Source: Nocardiopsis changdeensis
GTDB taxonomy: Bacteria > Actinomycetota > Actinomycetes > Streptosporangiales > Streptosporangiaceae
Direction of reading: 5' to 3'
NCBI RefSeq assembly: GCF_018316655.1
Contig: NZ_CP074136.1
Coordinates: 1-64,000 of the forward strand
Length of the DNA stretch: 64,000 nt
Each line of letters opens with the position of its first letter. Positions within the stretch are counted from its first letter, which is position 1. This document shows positions 1 through 7,366 of the stretch, in pieces. The notes under the pieces were generated by a model. The model was not told where the DNA came from, did not search any database, and saw nothing but the letters and a program-made list of their open reading frames with translations. Both the position numbers and the translations under genes were made by a program.

Positions 1-182
1 CCGCCGAGGGACTCGCCCGCGCCCCCCGGGAACAGGCCGAGGCCGCCCGCCAGGTCCTGGCCGACACCGCCACCAGGCTCCCCGCAGGAACCCGCGGCGA
101 CATCAACCGCCTGGTCCTGGCGGGGATCGACCAGTGGGACCCGCCCACCACGACCGACACACCGAAGGATTCCGACGCATGA
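1..182 (+). CDS. 3' end of an unidentified protein (partial)
   Basis: The reading frame is open from base 3 to a TGA at 180-182 and encodes the last 59 residues of a protein whose start lies before the window. The visible part is Ala/Arg-rich with a helical stretch and then an acidic, Thr/Pro-rich tail. Its stop overlaps the ATG of the next gene by four bases, so the two are probably translationally coupled. I do not recognise the family. Confidence 0.6.
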   Translation, partial: AEGLARAPREQAEAARQVLADTATRLPAGTRGDINRLVLAGIDQWDPPTTTDTPKDSDA

Positions 183-868
183 ACACCCCGAACTGGACTC
201 CGGACTGGTGGCGCCGCCTCTTCGGCGCGGCCGAGCCCCCACACATCCAGGTCCTGCGGGTCTTCCTGGCCGACCCCGACCGTCCGCGGTTCGGCTACGA
301 CCTCATGCAGACCACGCGGTTCCCCAGCGGCAGGCTGTACCCGGCCCTGGCCCGCCTGAAGCGGGACGCCTGGATCACCGGCACGTGGGAGGACATCAAC
401 GAGGACGAGGCGGGCCGCCCAGCCCGCCGCAGCTACCGGCTCACCGCAGCTGGTCGCGTGCACGCCCGCGCCCTGGTCGACGCCCGGGACGCCGCCGCGG
501 CCGCACCCGACCAGCGGCCGACCCTGGAGGCCGCCCGGAACCGCGCCGACGCCCTGATGGGCCGACCCGGCCCCGACGCGGACGGCTACGCCGATGCGTT
601 CACCGATACCGCCCGCGAGGTACTGGCGGCTCTGCTCTACGCCGCCGCCGTGACCGAGGCCGATCCCGAGCAGGTGCGCCGGTGGGCGAGCACCTACAGC
701 CTGGAGCCGTACGAGCTGCTCCGGGCCCGCACCTCCGGTGAGGCCGAGGACCCCGACGCCCGCACCGCCTGCATCGAACTGCTGCGCGTCTACCAGCAGA
801 TGCCCGACCGCTCACGGAGCGCGGTCATGATGCAGGTCGCCGCCGCCCTGGACAACCTCAAGAACTGA
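179..868 (+). CDS. PadR-like winged-helix protein fused to a coupling-protein-like alpha domain
   Basis: 229 aa. Residues about 20-80 look like a PadR winged helix (FGYDLMQTTRFPSGRLYPAL followed by a basic wing). Residues about 110-229 are all-helical, with the pattern VLAALLYAAA, then V-RW, then EPYELL. The same pattern occurs in the all-alpha domain of the coupling protein encoded at 59368-61461 (YLHAAA, V-DW, EPYEIL). The start at 179 has GAAGGA nine bases upstream; an earlier in-frame ATG at 134 lacks a ribosome site and would overlap the preceding gene. Known PadR proteins are repressors; a role in controlling transfer genes or contacting relaxosome proteins is inference. Confidence 0.7.
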   Translation: MNTPNWTPDWWRRLFGAAEPPHIQVLRVFLADPDRPRFGYDLMQTTRFPSGRLYPALARLKRDAWITGTWEDINEDEAGRPARRSYRLTAAGRVHARALVDARDAAAAAPDQRPTLEAARNRADALMGRPGPDADGYADAFTDTAREVLAALLYAAAVTEADPEQVRRWASTYSLEPYELLRARTSGEAEDPDARTACIELLRVYQQMPDRSRSAVMMQVAAALDNLKN

Positions 869-878
869 CCCGTCCCCG

Positions 879-900
879 CCCGGGGGCGCCCGCCCCCGGG
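879..900. terminator. GC-rich hairpin after the PadR-like gene
   Basis: Arms CCCGGGGGCG and CGCCCCCGGG are separated by two bases. There is no T tract, as is common for actinomycete terminators. The next ribosome site follows at once, so it could also be a 5' leader structure. Confidence 0.4.
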
Positions 901-924
901 CCACCGAGAAGAAGGAGAAGCATC

Positions 925-1113
925 ATGTTCGGACGACTCAGCCGCGGGGAGATCTCCGGCATCAACGAGGACGGCGCCACCTGCTGGTGCGGCGCCGACA
1001 TCGTCAGCGGCACCAGCAAGTTCGAGAAGCGCACCAGCGGCCCCGACCTGTACGTCCGCGAGCTGACGTGCGCGAACAGCCACGTCGAGACCCGCAAGAG
1101 CGACGGTGGCTGA
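925..1113 (+). CDS. small cysteine-containing protein
   Basis: 62 aa with a strong AGAAGGAGAAG ribosome site. It has Cys-Trp-Cys near residues 20-22 and a later Cys-Ala-Asn-Ser-His, which could form a small zinc-binding fold (C-x-C...C-x3-H). The stop overlaps the next start (TGATG), so it is coupled to the following gene. Family not recognised. Confidence 0.65.
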   Translation: MFGRLSRGEISGINEDGATCWCGADIVSGTSKFEKRTSGPDLYVRELTCANSHVETRKSDGG

Positions 1114-1298
1114 TGGGCGGCTACGACTACGCGGCCGACACCCGGCCCGAGCATTTCGTCCGCGTGACGTGGGAGGACCCCTACGACACGATCCATGACG
1201 CCGTCAAAGCCGACAGCCCGGAACAGGCGCTGGCGGCCGCCCGCGCCAACTGGCCCGGCGCCGACGTCATCCTGGCCGGCCCCCAGGGGGAGCGGTGA
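1113..1298 (+). CDS. small acidic hypothetical protein
   Basis: 61 aa, ATG overlapping the preceding TGA. The order beta strand (HFVRVTWED), then a helix with SPEQALAAARANWP, then a strand resembles small plasmid and phage proteins in which residues from each gene position are swept by a helix, but I cannot assign a family. Its stop overlaps the GTG of the next gene, so 925-1723 reads as a coupled three-gene unit. Confidence 0.6.
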   Translation: MGGYDYAADTRPEHFVRVTWEDPYDTIHDAVKADSPEQALAAARANWPGADVILAGPQGER

Positions 1299-1723
1299 CC
1301 CTGGCCGCAGTGGTCTTCATCGTCGCCCTGGCCGCCCTGGTGGTGGGGATGTGGACGTGGCAGATCCGCCACGTCATCCGCACCGCCCCCGCGGCCGCCG
1401 CCATCGGTGTCCGGTGGCGGGTACGCGACCGGGCCGACGCCGCGGACCTGGACGCCCTGCGCGCCCACCTGGCCCTGGAGGCGATGCACCAGGCCCGCCG
1501 GACCTGCGGCGCCCACCTCACCGTCGCGGAGATCTCCGCCGCGGCGGCCGACCCGCAGGGCGCGGCCGCCCGGTTCCGGCGGGAGGGCACCCCGGACGCC
1601 TACGCGGCCGCCCGGGACCTGGAGGACCTGGCCCGGCAGGCCGACCGGGAGGCGATCACCGCGGTGATCACCTGGGCCCTGGAGCAGGAAGGCCGCTCCA
1701 AGAGCAGGAAGGCCCGCGGCTGA
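1295..1723 (+). CDS. single-pass membrane protein, unknown
   Basis: 142 aa with a GTG start inside the preceding stop (GTGA). Residues 2-23 form one hydrophobic segment (VVFIVALAALVVGMW). The rest is a cytosolic, Ala/Arg-rich helical domain, so an N-out/C-in anchor is expected. Family not recognised. It is the third member of a translationally coupled trio of small genes. Confidence 0.6.
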   Translation: MTLAAVVFIVALAALVVGMWTWQIRHVIRTAPAAAAIGVRWRVRDRADAADLDALRAHLALEAMHQARRTCGAHLTVAEISAAAADPQGAAARFRREGTPDAYAAARDLEDLARQADREAITAVITWALEQEGRSKSRKARG

Positions 1724-1768
1724 GACCGCGGCCGCCACCCCCACCCGAAACGACGAAGGGAAGAGACC

Positions 1769-2128
1769 ATGCCACCTCAGATCCGCATCTCACGGGCGGT
1801 GCGGACCTTGGAGGCGCGCCGCACCTCCCAGGCCGACGCGCTGGCGGCACTGCTGCGCCAGATCCACGAGGCCCAGGCCATCGGGCGTCTGCCCCGGCTG
1901 GTCCGGGAGAGCGCCCAGGCTCTGGCCGAGGAGATCACCGCGCCGGCGCCGCGCGGATGGAGGCGCCTGCTGGACAGGTCCCCCGCGGGCCGCGAGGCGG
2001 CCGCCGTGGCGGTGCTGCTGCGCGCCGTCGAGGCCGACCGGGACCAGGCGGGCCTGCCCGTGCGGCGCGCCGCCCAGCGGCTGGCCCGCGTGCTGTCCGT
2101 GAGCCGGATCCCTGCCGGCGCTGCCTGA
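1769..2128 (+). CDS. helical hypothetical protein
   Basis: 119 aa, ATG preceded by GAAGGGAAGAG. The protein is basic and almost wholly helical (RISRAVRTLEARR, then ALAALLRQIHEAQ, then AAVAVLLRAVEADR). No catalytic or metal-binding pattern is visible. It is followed by a hairpin-containing leader that is repeated at 6926. Confidence 0.55.
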   Translation: MPPQIRISRAVRTLEARRTSQADALAALLRQIHEAQAIGRLPRLVRESAQALAEEITAPAPRGWRRLLDRSPAGREAAAVAVLLRAVEADRDQAGLPVRRAAQRLARVLSVSRIPAGAA

Positions 2129-2133
2129 CCCCT

Positions 2134-2226
2134 ATGAGGACCGAGGGCCGCCCCACCGGCAAAGAGGGGGCGGCCCCGGCGAACACTCCCCCCGGCTCTG
2201 ACGAGGAACAAAGAGGAGCGGTATCC
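2134..2226 (+). promoter_or_regulatory. leader with hairpin, copy 1 (second copy at 6926)
   Basis: The segment starts ATGAGGACCGAGGGCCGCC, contains a GGGCCGCCCC...GGGGGCGGCCC hairpin, then GAGGAACAAAGAGGAGCGG and the start ATGATGACC. The same order of elements occurs at 6926-7009 before another gene. The leader is open in frame with the downstream gene in both places, so an N-terminal extension cannot be excluded. Confidence 0.45.
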
Positions 2227-2391
2227 ATGATGACCCAGGACGACACCCCGCCGGACCGCCCGCCCCGCACGGGGGTGCGCGCGGCCTCGCCCGCCGAGCG
2301 GCACCGTGATCACGGACCGGTGACCGGGCCCCTGCACGCCGACGCCTGCGCGGCTGGACGCGAACGGTACGGCCAGCCCCCGACCTGCTGA
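2227..2391 (+). CDS. small hypothetical protein behind a repeated leader
   Basis: 54 aa beginning MMTQDDTPP, with AGAGGAG about nine bases upstream. Pro/Arg/His-rich and probably unstructured, with two Cys near the C terminus. The first seven bases of the gene (ATGATGACC) and its leader match the gene at 7010, which suggests that a leader was copied onto different genes. Confidence 0.45.
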   Translation: MMTQDDTPPDRPPRTGVRAASPAERHRDHGPVTGPLHADACAAGRERYGQPPTC

Positions 2392-2453
2392 CGACCCTGC
2401 CGGGCCCCGGCCTTCCCGGGGCGGGGCCCGGCCCTCAGATACGGAGCAGCATC

Positions 2454-2831
2454 ATGGACCACCCCGACCACTCCCCCAGGCCCGACCTACCCCGCGCCCG
2501 CGCGGCCGCGGCCGACCTCTACGCCCAGGTCATCAGGCCCGATCCCGACCCGATCGTCCTGGAGGCCGCACGCGTCCTGGCGGCGCTGTGGACCGCGGCC
2601 GAGCTTTCCGGCGGCGGAGACGAGCACGTGGAGCACTGGCTCACCAACGCGCCGGACCTGTCCGTGCCGCGCCGTATCCTCGGTGCGCATCGGGTCGGTG
2701 CGTGCGGTGCCTATCCCGGCCGCCTGGTCGCCGCTGACCTGGCCGCCTATGACCACGCCCGCCCCGAGCACTGCCAGGCCGTCCGTGCCGCCATCATGGC
2801 GGCCCTGACCGTGGCCACGGTCGTTTCGTGA
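2454..2831 (+). CDS. small helical protein resembling the coupling-protein alpha domain
   Basis: 125 aa. Residues 37-75 read ARVLAALWTAA, GGGDEHVEHWL, then PRRILG. The gene at 7010 has the same pattern (HVLAALCTAA, GGEDTHVLHWL, PRKILG), so the two are paralogues. The pattern also resembles the helical domain of the coupling protein at 59368-61461 (LHAAA, V-DWL, EPYEIL). In coupling proteins that domain reads relaxosome proteins; whether the free-standing form does so is inference. ATG with GGAG nine bases upstream. Confidence 0.6.
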   Translation: MDHPDHSPRPDLPRARAAAADLYAQVIRPDPDPIVLEAARVLAALWTAAELSGGGDEHVEHWLTNAPDLSVPRRILGAHRVGACGAYPGRLVAADLAAYDHARPEHCQAVRAAIMAALTVATVVS

Positions 2832-2981
2832 CGCGCAGCCCCGGCGCCGGCAGCCCGGGCTGAGCCCGTCCGCGCACCGTCGCGGAGGCGGCCGCCATGG
2901 AGGGGCCGCACCCCTTGTCCCCGCGGTAGCGGGGTGGCCCACACCGGGCCCTCACAGCACCCCGACCCGAGGAGAAGACCA

Positions 2982-3518
2982 GTGCCGTACACCACCAAGC
3001 ACCACGCGTTCGTTGACTTCGTGCCCGATGACGACACGGATACCACTCTGCGGTACTACCTGCTCAGCCACACACCAGGGGCCGGTTTCGTCTGGCGTCA
3101 GCTGGCCGTGGAGCAGTACACGGCGCAGGTCGAGGACATGAAGGTCGAGCACGCCACCGGCCACCGGGTCACCGCGCGCCGCACTCGGGCCATGCCCCGC
3201 GTGGCCTACTACGGGAGCGTCCCCATCGTGCAGCTGGTGGGCGAGGACGGTGTGACCGCCGAGGAGGCGGAGAGGTTCTTCCAACAGGAGATCCAGAACC
3301 TGCTGGAAGATGACGACGTGTTCGGGATCGAGGAGTCGATGCTGCCCGGCGTCCAGCACGGGCACGGGTGGCCGCCCTTGTCGTTCATCGAGTTCGTGGA
3401 GAGGTTCCGCACCGACGAGCCCCAGCCGGGCGAGGAGATCGGCAAGGAGGACTTTCGCGAACTGCCCTACCACGAGCAGTTCCCACGTGGGCTGTTCGGG
3501 ATGGACTACGAGGCGTAG
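2982..3518 (+). CDS. hypothetical protein
   Basis: 178 aa from a GTG at 2982 with GAGGAGAAG upstream; the longer frame from 2934 has no ribosome site. Aromatic and acidic, with TVEE/AEEAERFFQQEIQNLL helices in the middle and an acidic C-terminal part ending GLFGMDYEA. No membrane segment or metal motif. Unlike its neighbours it is not Ala-rich. Family not recognised. Confidence 0.6.
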   Translation: MPYTTKHHAFVDFVPDDDTDTTLRYYLLSHTPGAGFVWRQLAVEQYTAQVEDMKVEHATGHRVTARRTRAMPRVAYYGSVPIVQLVGEDGVTAEEAERFFQQEIQNLLEDDDVFGIEESMLPGVQHGHGWPPLSFIEFVERFRTDEPQPGEEIGKEDFRELPYHEQFPRGLFGMDYEA

Positions 3519-3544
3519 CCGCCGGGGGGCCGTCCCCCGCCCGC

Positions 3545-3724
3545 GGTGACCGCCACGGTCACCGCAGGCCGCTCCGGTGACCGTGGCGGTCACCCGAACG
3601 TAGCCCTCCGGCTACGGTCGGACCCGGAAAATGCAGAACCGGTGCACCGCGCGGAGCGGTGCACCGGTCAAAGTAGAGGTGGCGGTGGGTTCGGCCCCGC
3701 AGGGCCGGTGGTGTTCCCACCGCC
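3545..3724. repeat. four consecutive inverted repeats before a regulator gene
   Basis: In order: a perfect 20-bp inverted repeat (3545-3564 and 3575-3594) whose arms are themselves dyads GGTGACC-N5-GGTCACC; a 7-bp repeat CGTAGCC/GGCTACG (3599-3616); a perfect 13-bp repeat ACCGGTGCACCGC (3638-3650) and its complement (3656-3668), containing the palindrome GGTGCACC twice; and GGCGGTGGG/CCCACCGCC (3681-3689, 3716-3724) enclosing GGCCC/GGGCC. They fill the 257-bp gap before the tandem-HTH gene and could be terminator plus operators. Confidence 0.7.
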
Positions 3725-3775
3725 ATCGCATCTCATACCCGCCCCGAGAAGAGACGAAGGTAGGAGTTGGCCACC

Positions 3776-4201
3776 ATGGTAGCCCAGGAGTCCGGTGCCG
3801 GCACCGGCCGCGAGCCGGTGACGGTCGCCGACATCGCCCGCCTGTACCGGCGCTCCGCGAGAGTGGTCCGCGAGAAGTGGGTGCGCACCGACGCGTGGCA
3901 GAGCACGGTCCGCGTGGTCGGCAAGCGGGGGCGGTGGCGGCTGTACGACGCCGACGACGTCGAGGCGTTCGCGCGCCAGCGGGTGTGGCTGCCCCCTCGG
4001 GACACCGACGTGCCCCCCGGTCGGCTGCTGGACCAGGCCGCCATAGCCGAGTACACCGGCATCGACATCTCGGCGGTGTGGTCGGACGTCTCCCGCGGCC
4101 GCTTGGGCGAGCCCGACGACACGCGCGACGGCGTGCGACGGTGGAAGCGCAGCACCGTGGACGAGCACTTGTGGGCGCGCCAACGCAAACACGAGGGCTG
4201 A
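3776..4201 (+). CDS. tandem helix-turn-helix regulator
   Basis: 141 aa. Two HTH units of the excisionase/MerR type are visible: VTVADIARLYRRSARVVREK followed by GRWRLYDADDVEAF, and AAIAEYTGIDISAVWSDV followed by RRWKRSTVDEHL. The start chosen is ATG 3776, nine bases after TAGGAG; the TTG at 3767 abuts the ribosome site. Its promoter region carries several large dyads, which fits autoregulation. Related multi-HTH proteins are encoded at 29731 and 34834. Target genes are unknown; the DUF4192 gene next door has a similar leader. Confidence 0.65.
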   Translation: MVAQESGAGTGREPVTVADIARLYRRSARVVREKWVRTDAWQSTVRVVGKRGRWRLYDADDVEAFARQRVWLPPRDTDVPPGRLLDQAAIAEYTGIDISAVWSDVSRGRLGEPDDTRDGVRRWKRSTVDEHLWARQRKHEG

Positions 4202-4252
4202 GTCAGAAAATAGCGCGTTGACCAGCAGAAATAGGAGGGTCGAGGCCGCCGA

Positions 4253-4287
4253 TTGACTTGCAAAAGGTGGGGTCTTCCTTGTAAAAT
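4253..4287 (+). promoter_or_regulatory. promoter of the DUF4192 gene
   Basis: An AT-richer segment in very GC-rich surroundings has overlapping TTGACT (4253) and TTGCAA (4258), then 18 bases to TAAAAT (4282-4287). The leader that follows (GGTGGTGCTCCCGCCG, CGCATCGCAT) resembles the leader of the HTH gene at 3707-3736, so the two may be controlled together. Confidence 0.5.
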
Positions 4288-4353
4288 GGGTTGTGTTGGT
4301 GGGGGGTGGTGCTCCCGCCGACCGCATCGCATATCCGACGAGAAAGAGAAGGC

Positions 4354-5325
4354 ATGCGCCCGATCAAGATCACAGACCCCAAGGGCGTCATCGCGGCGAT
4401 CCCCTACCTCCTGGGGGAGCCCCCGCAGTGCGGGATGGTGGCCCTGGTGACCAGGGGCACCCGCGTACAGGTCGGCCTCCGCAAGGACTTCGACGACACC
4501 CACGCCCCGATGGAGGCGACCACCGACGCCGCGCGCCTGGTCGCCGCCGCCCAGGGCGAGGGCGACGGGCTGATGCTCATCGCCTACGGCCCCGGGCCGA
4601 GGGTCACCCCGTACGTGGACGCCGTCCAGTCGGCGGTCCGCCACACCCGGCTGACGCTCGTGGACGCCCTGCGTGTCCACGAGGGCCGGTACTGGTCCTA
4701 CACGTGCCAGGCCGGGTGCTGCCCGGCCGAGGGGGTCCCCTTCGACCCCGACCAGTCGACCGTCCCCGCCGAGATGGTGGCACGCGGCGAGGTCCGTCTA
4801 CCCGCTCCGGCGATGGACCCCATCACGCAGGCCCGCCTCAGCCTGGCGCCGGTCGAGGTCCCCGAGGACGACGTCAAGGAGATCGTCGCCGACACCGTGG
4901 ACGCCGCCCGGCGGTGGGCCGACCCCGTCGCCCGCGCCGCCGAGCAGCTGATGCGGGCGGTGGACGCAGAGAAGGCGGGCCAGGGACCGCAGGACACCGA
5001 CGATCTCGTGCGTCTGGCCGTGTACCTGCGATCGGTGCCCGCCCGTGACCGGGTGTGGGCGGCGATCAACCCCGAGAACGCCAGCACCCACACCGACCTG
5101 TGGTCGAAGGTGACCCGCAGCGCGCCGAGGCCGCTGCGCGCGGCTCCGGCGTCGCTGGTCGCCGTCGCCGCGTGGACCGGCGGGGAACTCCCCCTGGCCC
5201 AGGCAGGGGTCCGCGTGGCGTTGGACGCCGACCCGTCGTACTCGCTGGCCCAGTTGGTCCAGCAGGCGCTGACGTTCGGCCTGCCCGTGGAGCGGTGGCT
5301 GGACACGGTCCGCAAGAAGGGCTGA
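4354..5325 (+). CDS. DUF4192 family protein
   Basis: 323 aa. The middle carries the hallmark of DUF4192: DALRVHEGRYWSYTC, CCPAEGVPFDP, then an S-x-VPAEMVARG segment (residues about 105-145). The N-terminal part matches the family start (a PYLLGEPPQCGMVAL segment) and the C terminus ends in the usual helical region. DUF4192 proteins are common in actinobacterial chromosomes and mobile elements and have no established function. ATG 4354 with AAGAGAAGG upstream. It is followed by a perfect 13-bp hairpin, so it is probably monocistronic. Confidence 0.8.
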   Translation: MRPIKITDPKGVIAAIPYLLGEPPQCGMVALVTRGTRVQVGLRKDFDDTHAPMEATTDAARLVAAAQGEGDGLMLIAYGPGPRVTPYVDAVQSAVRHTRLTLVDALRVHEGRYWSYTCQAGCCPAEGVPFDPDQSTVPAEMVARGEVRLPAPAMDPITQARLSLAPVEVPEDDVKEIVADTVDAARRWADPVARAAEQLMRAVDAEKAGQGPQDTDDLVRLAVYLRSVPARDRVWAAINPENASTHTDLWSKVTRSAPRPLRAAPASLVAVAAWTGGELPLAQAGVRVALDADPSYSLAQLVQQALTFGLPVERWLDTVRKKG

Positions 5326-5375
5326 CGCCCCCCGAGCCCGTACGGGCGTCCGGGGCCCGGCACCGGCCGGGCCCT

Positions 5376-5406
5376 GGGCGGGCCGCCCCAGGCGGGCGGC
5401 CCGCCC
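5376..5406. terminator. 13-bp hairpin after the DUF4192 gene
   Basis: GGGCGGGCCGCCC (5376-5388) and its exact complement (5394-5406) around a 5-base loop. No T tract. Confidence 0.55.
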
Positions 5407-5438
5407 CTTCCCTGAACGCTTGCGAGGAGACACCACCC

Positions 5439-6500
5439 ATGAGCAGCAACGAACGCCCCTTGTCCGCCACCATGCAGGCCGCCCTGCTGGGCGCCCTCAT
5501 CGAGGGCGAGGCCCTGAACGAGCCCCCGGTCCTGCGCTGGCTGAACGCCGGGGGAACCCGCCGCACCCCGCCCCAGACCAAGCGGGCCCTGATCGCCCGG
5601 GGCATGGCCGCCGCCAACGGCACCAGCGAGCCCCCGCTCACCCCCGAGGGCATCGCCGAGGCCGAGCGCATCCGCGCCGCCCGCCGCACCGACGCCGCCC
5701 GGCACCGGCCCGAACCGGCCGGAGCCGACACCACCCCGCCCGAGACCTACGCGGTCGACTGCCCCCGCTGCGGAGCCCAGACCGGTACCGCCTGCACCGG
5801 CGCCGACACCCACCCCGAGCGCATCGGCGCCGCCCAAGAGTGCGGGACACGGTTCTTCGGCGGGCGCACCTGCGCCGAACCGGTCGGCCACACGGGGGCG
5901 TGTCGGCCCGCTCCGCGCCAGGAGCGGCACCACCGCCCACAGCCCGCGCCGGGCGAGTGCGGGACGCGGTTCGTGAGCGGCCGCCCCTGCCGCAAGCCCG
6001 AGGGGCACGACCGCGCCTGCGATCCCACCCCCCGCGACCCTGCCCCGCTGGAGGGACAGGTGATCGCCCACCAGAGCCACGGCCGAGGACTGGACCCCGC
6101 CCACGCCCAGGACGCGGCCGCGGCGCGGGCCGTCCGCGCCCTGACCGCCGCCGGGCTGCACCTGGCCGACCTGGCCCAGGGCTACGACCCCGAGACCTGC
6201 ACGGCCACCGGGTACATGGTCGAGCCGCGCGGCACCGACGCCGACGGCGATCCGTGGGTGTACGTCTACTACCTCACCGACGGCAGGACGCACGACCCGG
6301 CCACCGACCGGCACCCGCGCGCCCGGCTCCGCGACGCCCAGGACGCGCTGCGCGCCGACGGATGGGCGGTGGACCCGCTGCCCGGCGCGTGCGTGCGCGC
6401 CCACCTGACGGGCCCCGCCGAACCGGTCCCCCAGCAGGACCGCAGCGTCGTGACCGAGATCGTCACCCGAGTCAACGCCATGTACAGCACCGGCCGCTGA
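5439..6500 (+). CDS. zinc-ribbon protein with two Cys/His repeats
   Basis: 353 aa, ATG with GCGAGGAGA upstream. Residues about 105-125 contain CPRCGAQTGTAC with a downstream His, the pattern of small actinobacterial phage/plasmid zinc ribbons. Next come two copies of a short repeat, CGTRFFGGRTC...GHTGAC and CGTRFVSGRPC...GHDRAC (three Cys and one His each). The last 130 residues form a mixed domain (GLHLADLAQGYDPETC, VYVYYLTDG, ALRADGWAVDPL). Probably nucleic-acid or protein binding; exact role unknown. Confidence 0.6.
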   Translation: MSSNERPLSATMQAALLGALIEGEALNEPPVLRWLNAGGTRRTPPQTKRALIARGMAAANGTSEPPLTPEGIAEAERIRAARRTDAARHRPEPAGADTTPPETYAVDCPRCGAQTGTACTGADTHPERIGAAQECGTRFFGGRTCAEPVGHTGACRPAPRQERHHRPQPAPGECGTRFVSGRPCRKPEGHDRACDPTPRDPAPLEGQVIAHQSHGRGLDPAHAQDAAAARAVRALTAAGLHLADLAQGYDPETCTATGYMVEPRGTDADGDPWVYVYYLTDGRTHDPATDRHPRARLRDAQDALRADGWAVDPLPGACVRAHLTGPAEPVPQQDRSVVTEIVTRVNAMYSTGR

Positions 6501-6562
6501 CACCCACCGGGGGCGGACCACCGGGGTCCGCCCCCACCCCGAGAAGAAGGAGCACACCGCAG

Positions 6563-6916
6563 ATGGAACCCGCCCTGAACACCCCGCCCGTCCCGCGCCG
6601 CATCCCCACCACTGTGGAGGACCAGCAGGACGTGATCACCATCGCCGAAATGGCAGACGGAGCCTGCACCGTTGTGAAGAACTCGCTGCTGGTTCCTACC
6701 GGCGTGCTGCTCACGCTGTACAACGAGTACGACCAGAGCCGGGTAATCACGCTGCTCCAGGCGTCCGGTTACACCGTGACCGTGGCCACCGCTCGTGTGC
6801 TCGTGGTCACCGGAGCGATCGGCCGCCTGGAGATGCTGCGCGCCGAGCGCGACCGGCTCACCGCCGAGATCGCCCACGAGGAACAGCGCCTGCGCTCGCA
6901 GACCGCAGCGCGCTGA
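6563..6916 (+). CDS. small protein with C-terminal coiled coil
   Basis: 117 aa, ATG preceded by AGAAGGAGC. The core alternates strands (ACTVVKNSLLVPTG, YTVTVATARVLVVTG) and the end is a coiled coil (LRAERDRLTAEIAHEEQRLRS). A hairpin GGGGGCGGACC/GGTCCGCCCCC lies between it and the previous gene. Unlike its neighbours it is not Ala/Pro-rich in the core. Family not recognised. Confidence 0.55.
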   Translation: MEPALNTPPVPRRIPTTVEDQQDVITIAEMADGACTVVKNSLLVPTGVLLTLYNEYDQSRVITLLQASGYTVTVATARVLVVTGAIGRLEMLRAERDRLTAEIAHEEQRLRSQTAAR

Positions 6917-6925
6917 CCCGAGATG

Positions 6926-7009
6926 ATGAGGACCGAGGGCCGCCTACTCGCCAAAGCCGGGCGGCCCCCGGCACTCCCCGGACCGACAAGGAACACGAGG
7001 AGCACCACC
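6926..7009 (+). promoter_or_regulatory. leader with hairpin, copy 2
   Basis: Repeats the leader at 2134: ATGAGGACCGAGGGCCGCC, hairpin GGGCCGCC...GGGCGGCCC, GGACCGACAAGGAACACGAG and start ATGATGACC. The GGACCGACA stretch resembles the motif found in the leaders of the 34-49 kb array. Confidence 0.4.
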
Positions 7010-7366
7010 ATGATGACCGACACCACCGCCCCCCGGGCCCGCCGCGCCCTGGACGAGCTGGACCGGCTGGCCGCCGAGCCCGAGTGCGACCCGGCCGTGT
7101 ACGACGCCGCCCACGTGCTGGCCGCGCTGTGCACGGCGGCCGACCGCGTCGGCGGTGAGGACACCCACGTTCTGCACTGGCTCAACCGCACCCGCACCCT
7201 GACCGCTCCCCGGAAGATCCTGGGGAAGCTGCGCACCGATGTCCGCGGCCGCCGCAGTTCCCGCCCGCTGGCCGCCCACCTGGTGGCCTACGAATCCGGG
7301 AGCGCGCAGGCCCGCAGGACGATTTGCGACATCATCACCACCATGATCGAGAGGGCCGAAGCATGA
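7010..7366 (+). CDS. small helical protein, paralogue of 2454-2831
   Basis: 118 aa starting MMTDTTAPR, with GAGGAG upstream. Residues 35-70 contain HVLAALCTAA, GGEDTHVLHWL and PRKILG, matching the protein at 2454 almost position for position. Both also fit the core pattern of the coupling-protein all-alpha domain. The stop overlaps the next start (ATGA), so it is the first gene of a coupled group running to 8548. Confidence 0.6.
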   Translation: MMTDTTAPRARRALDELDRLAAEPECDPAVYDAAHVLAALCTAADRVGGEDTHVLHWLNRTRTLTAPRKILGKLRTDVRGRRSSRPLAAHLVAYESGSAQARRTICDIITTMIERAEA

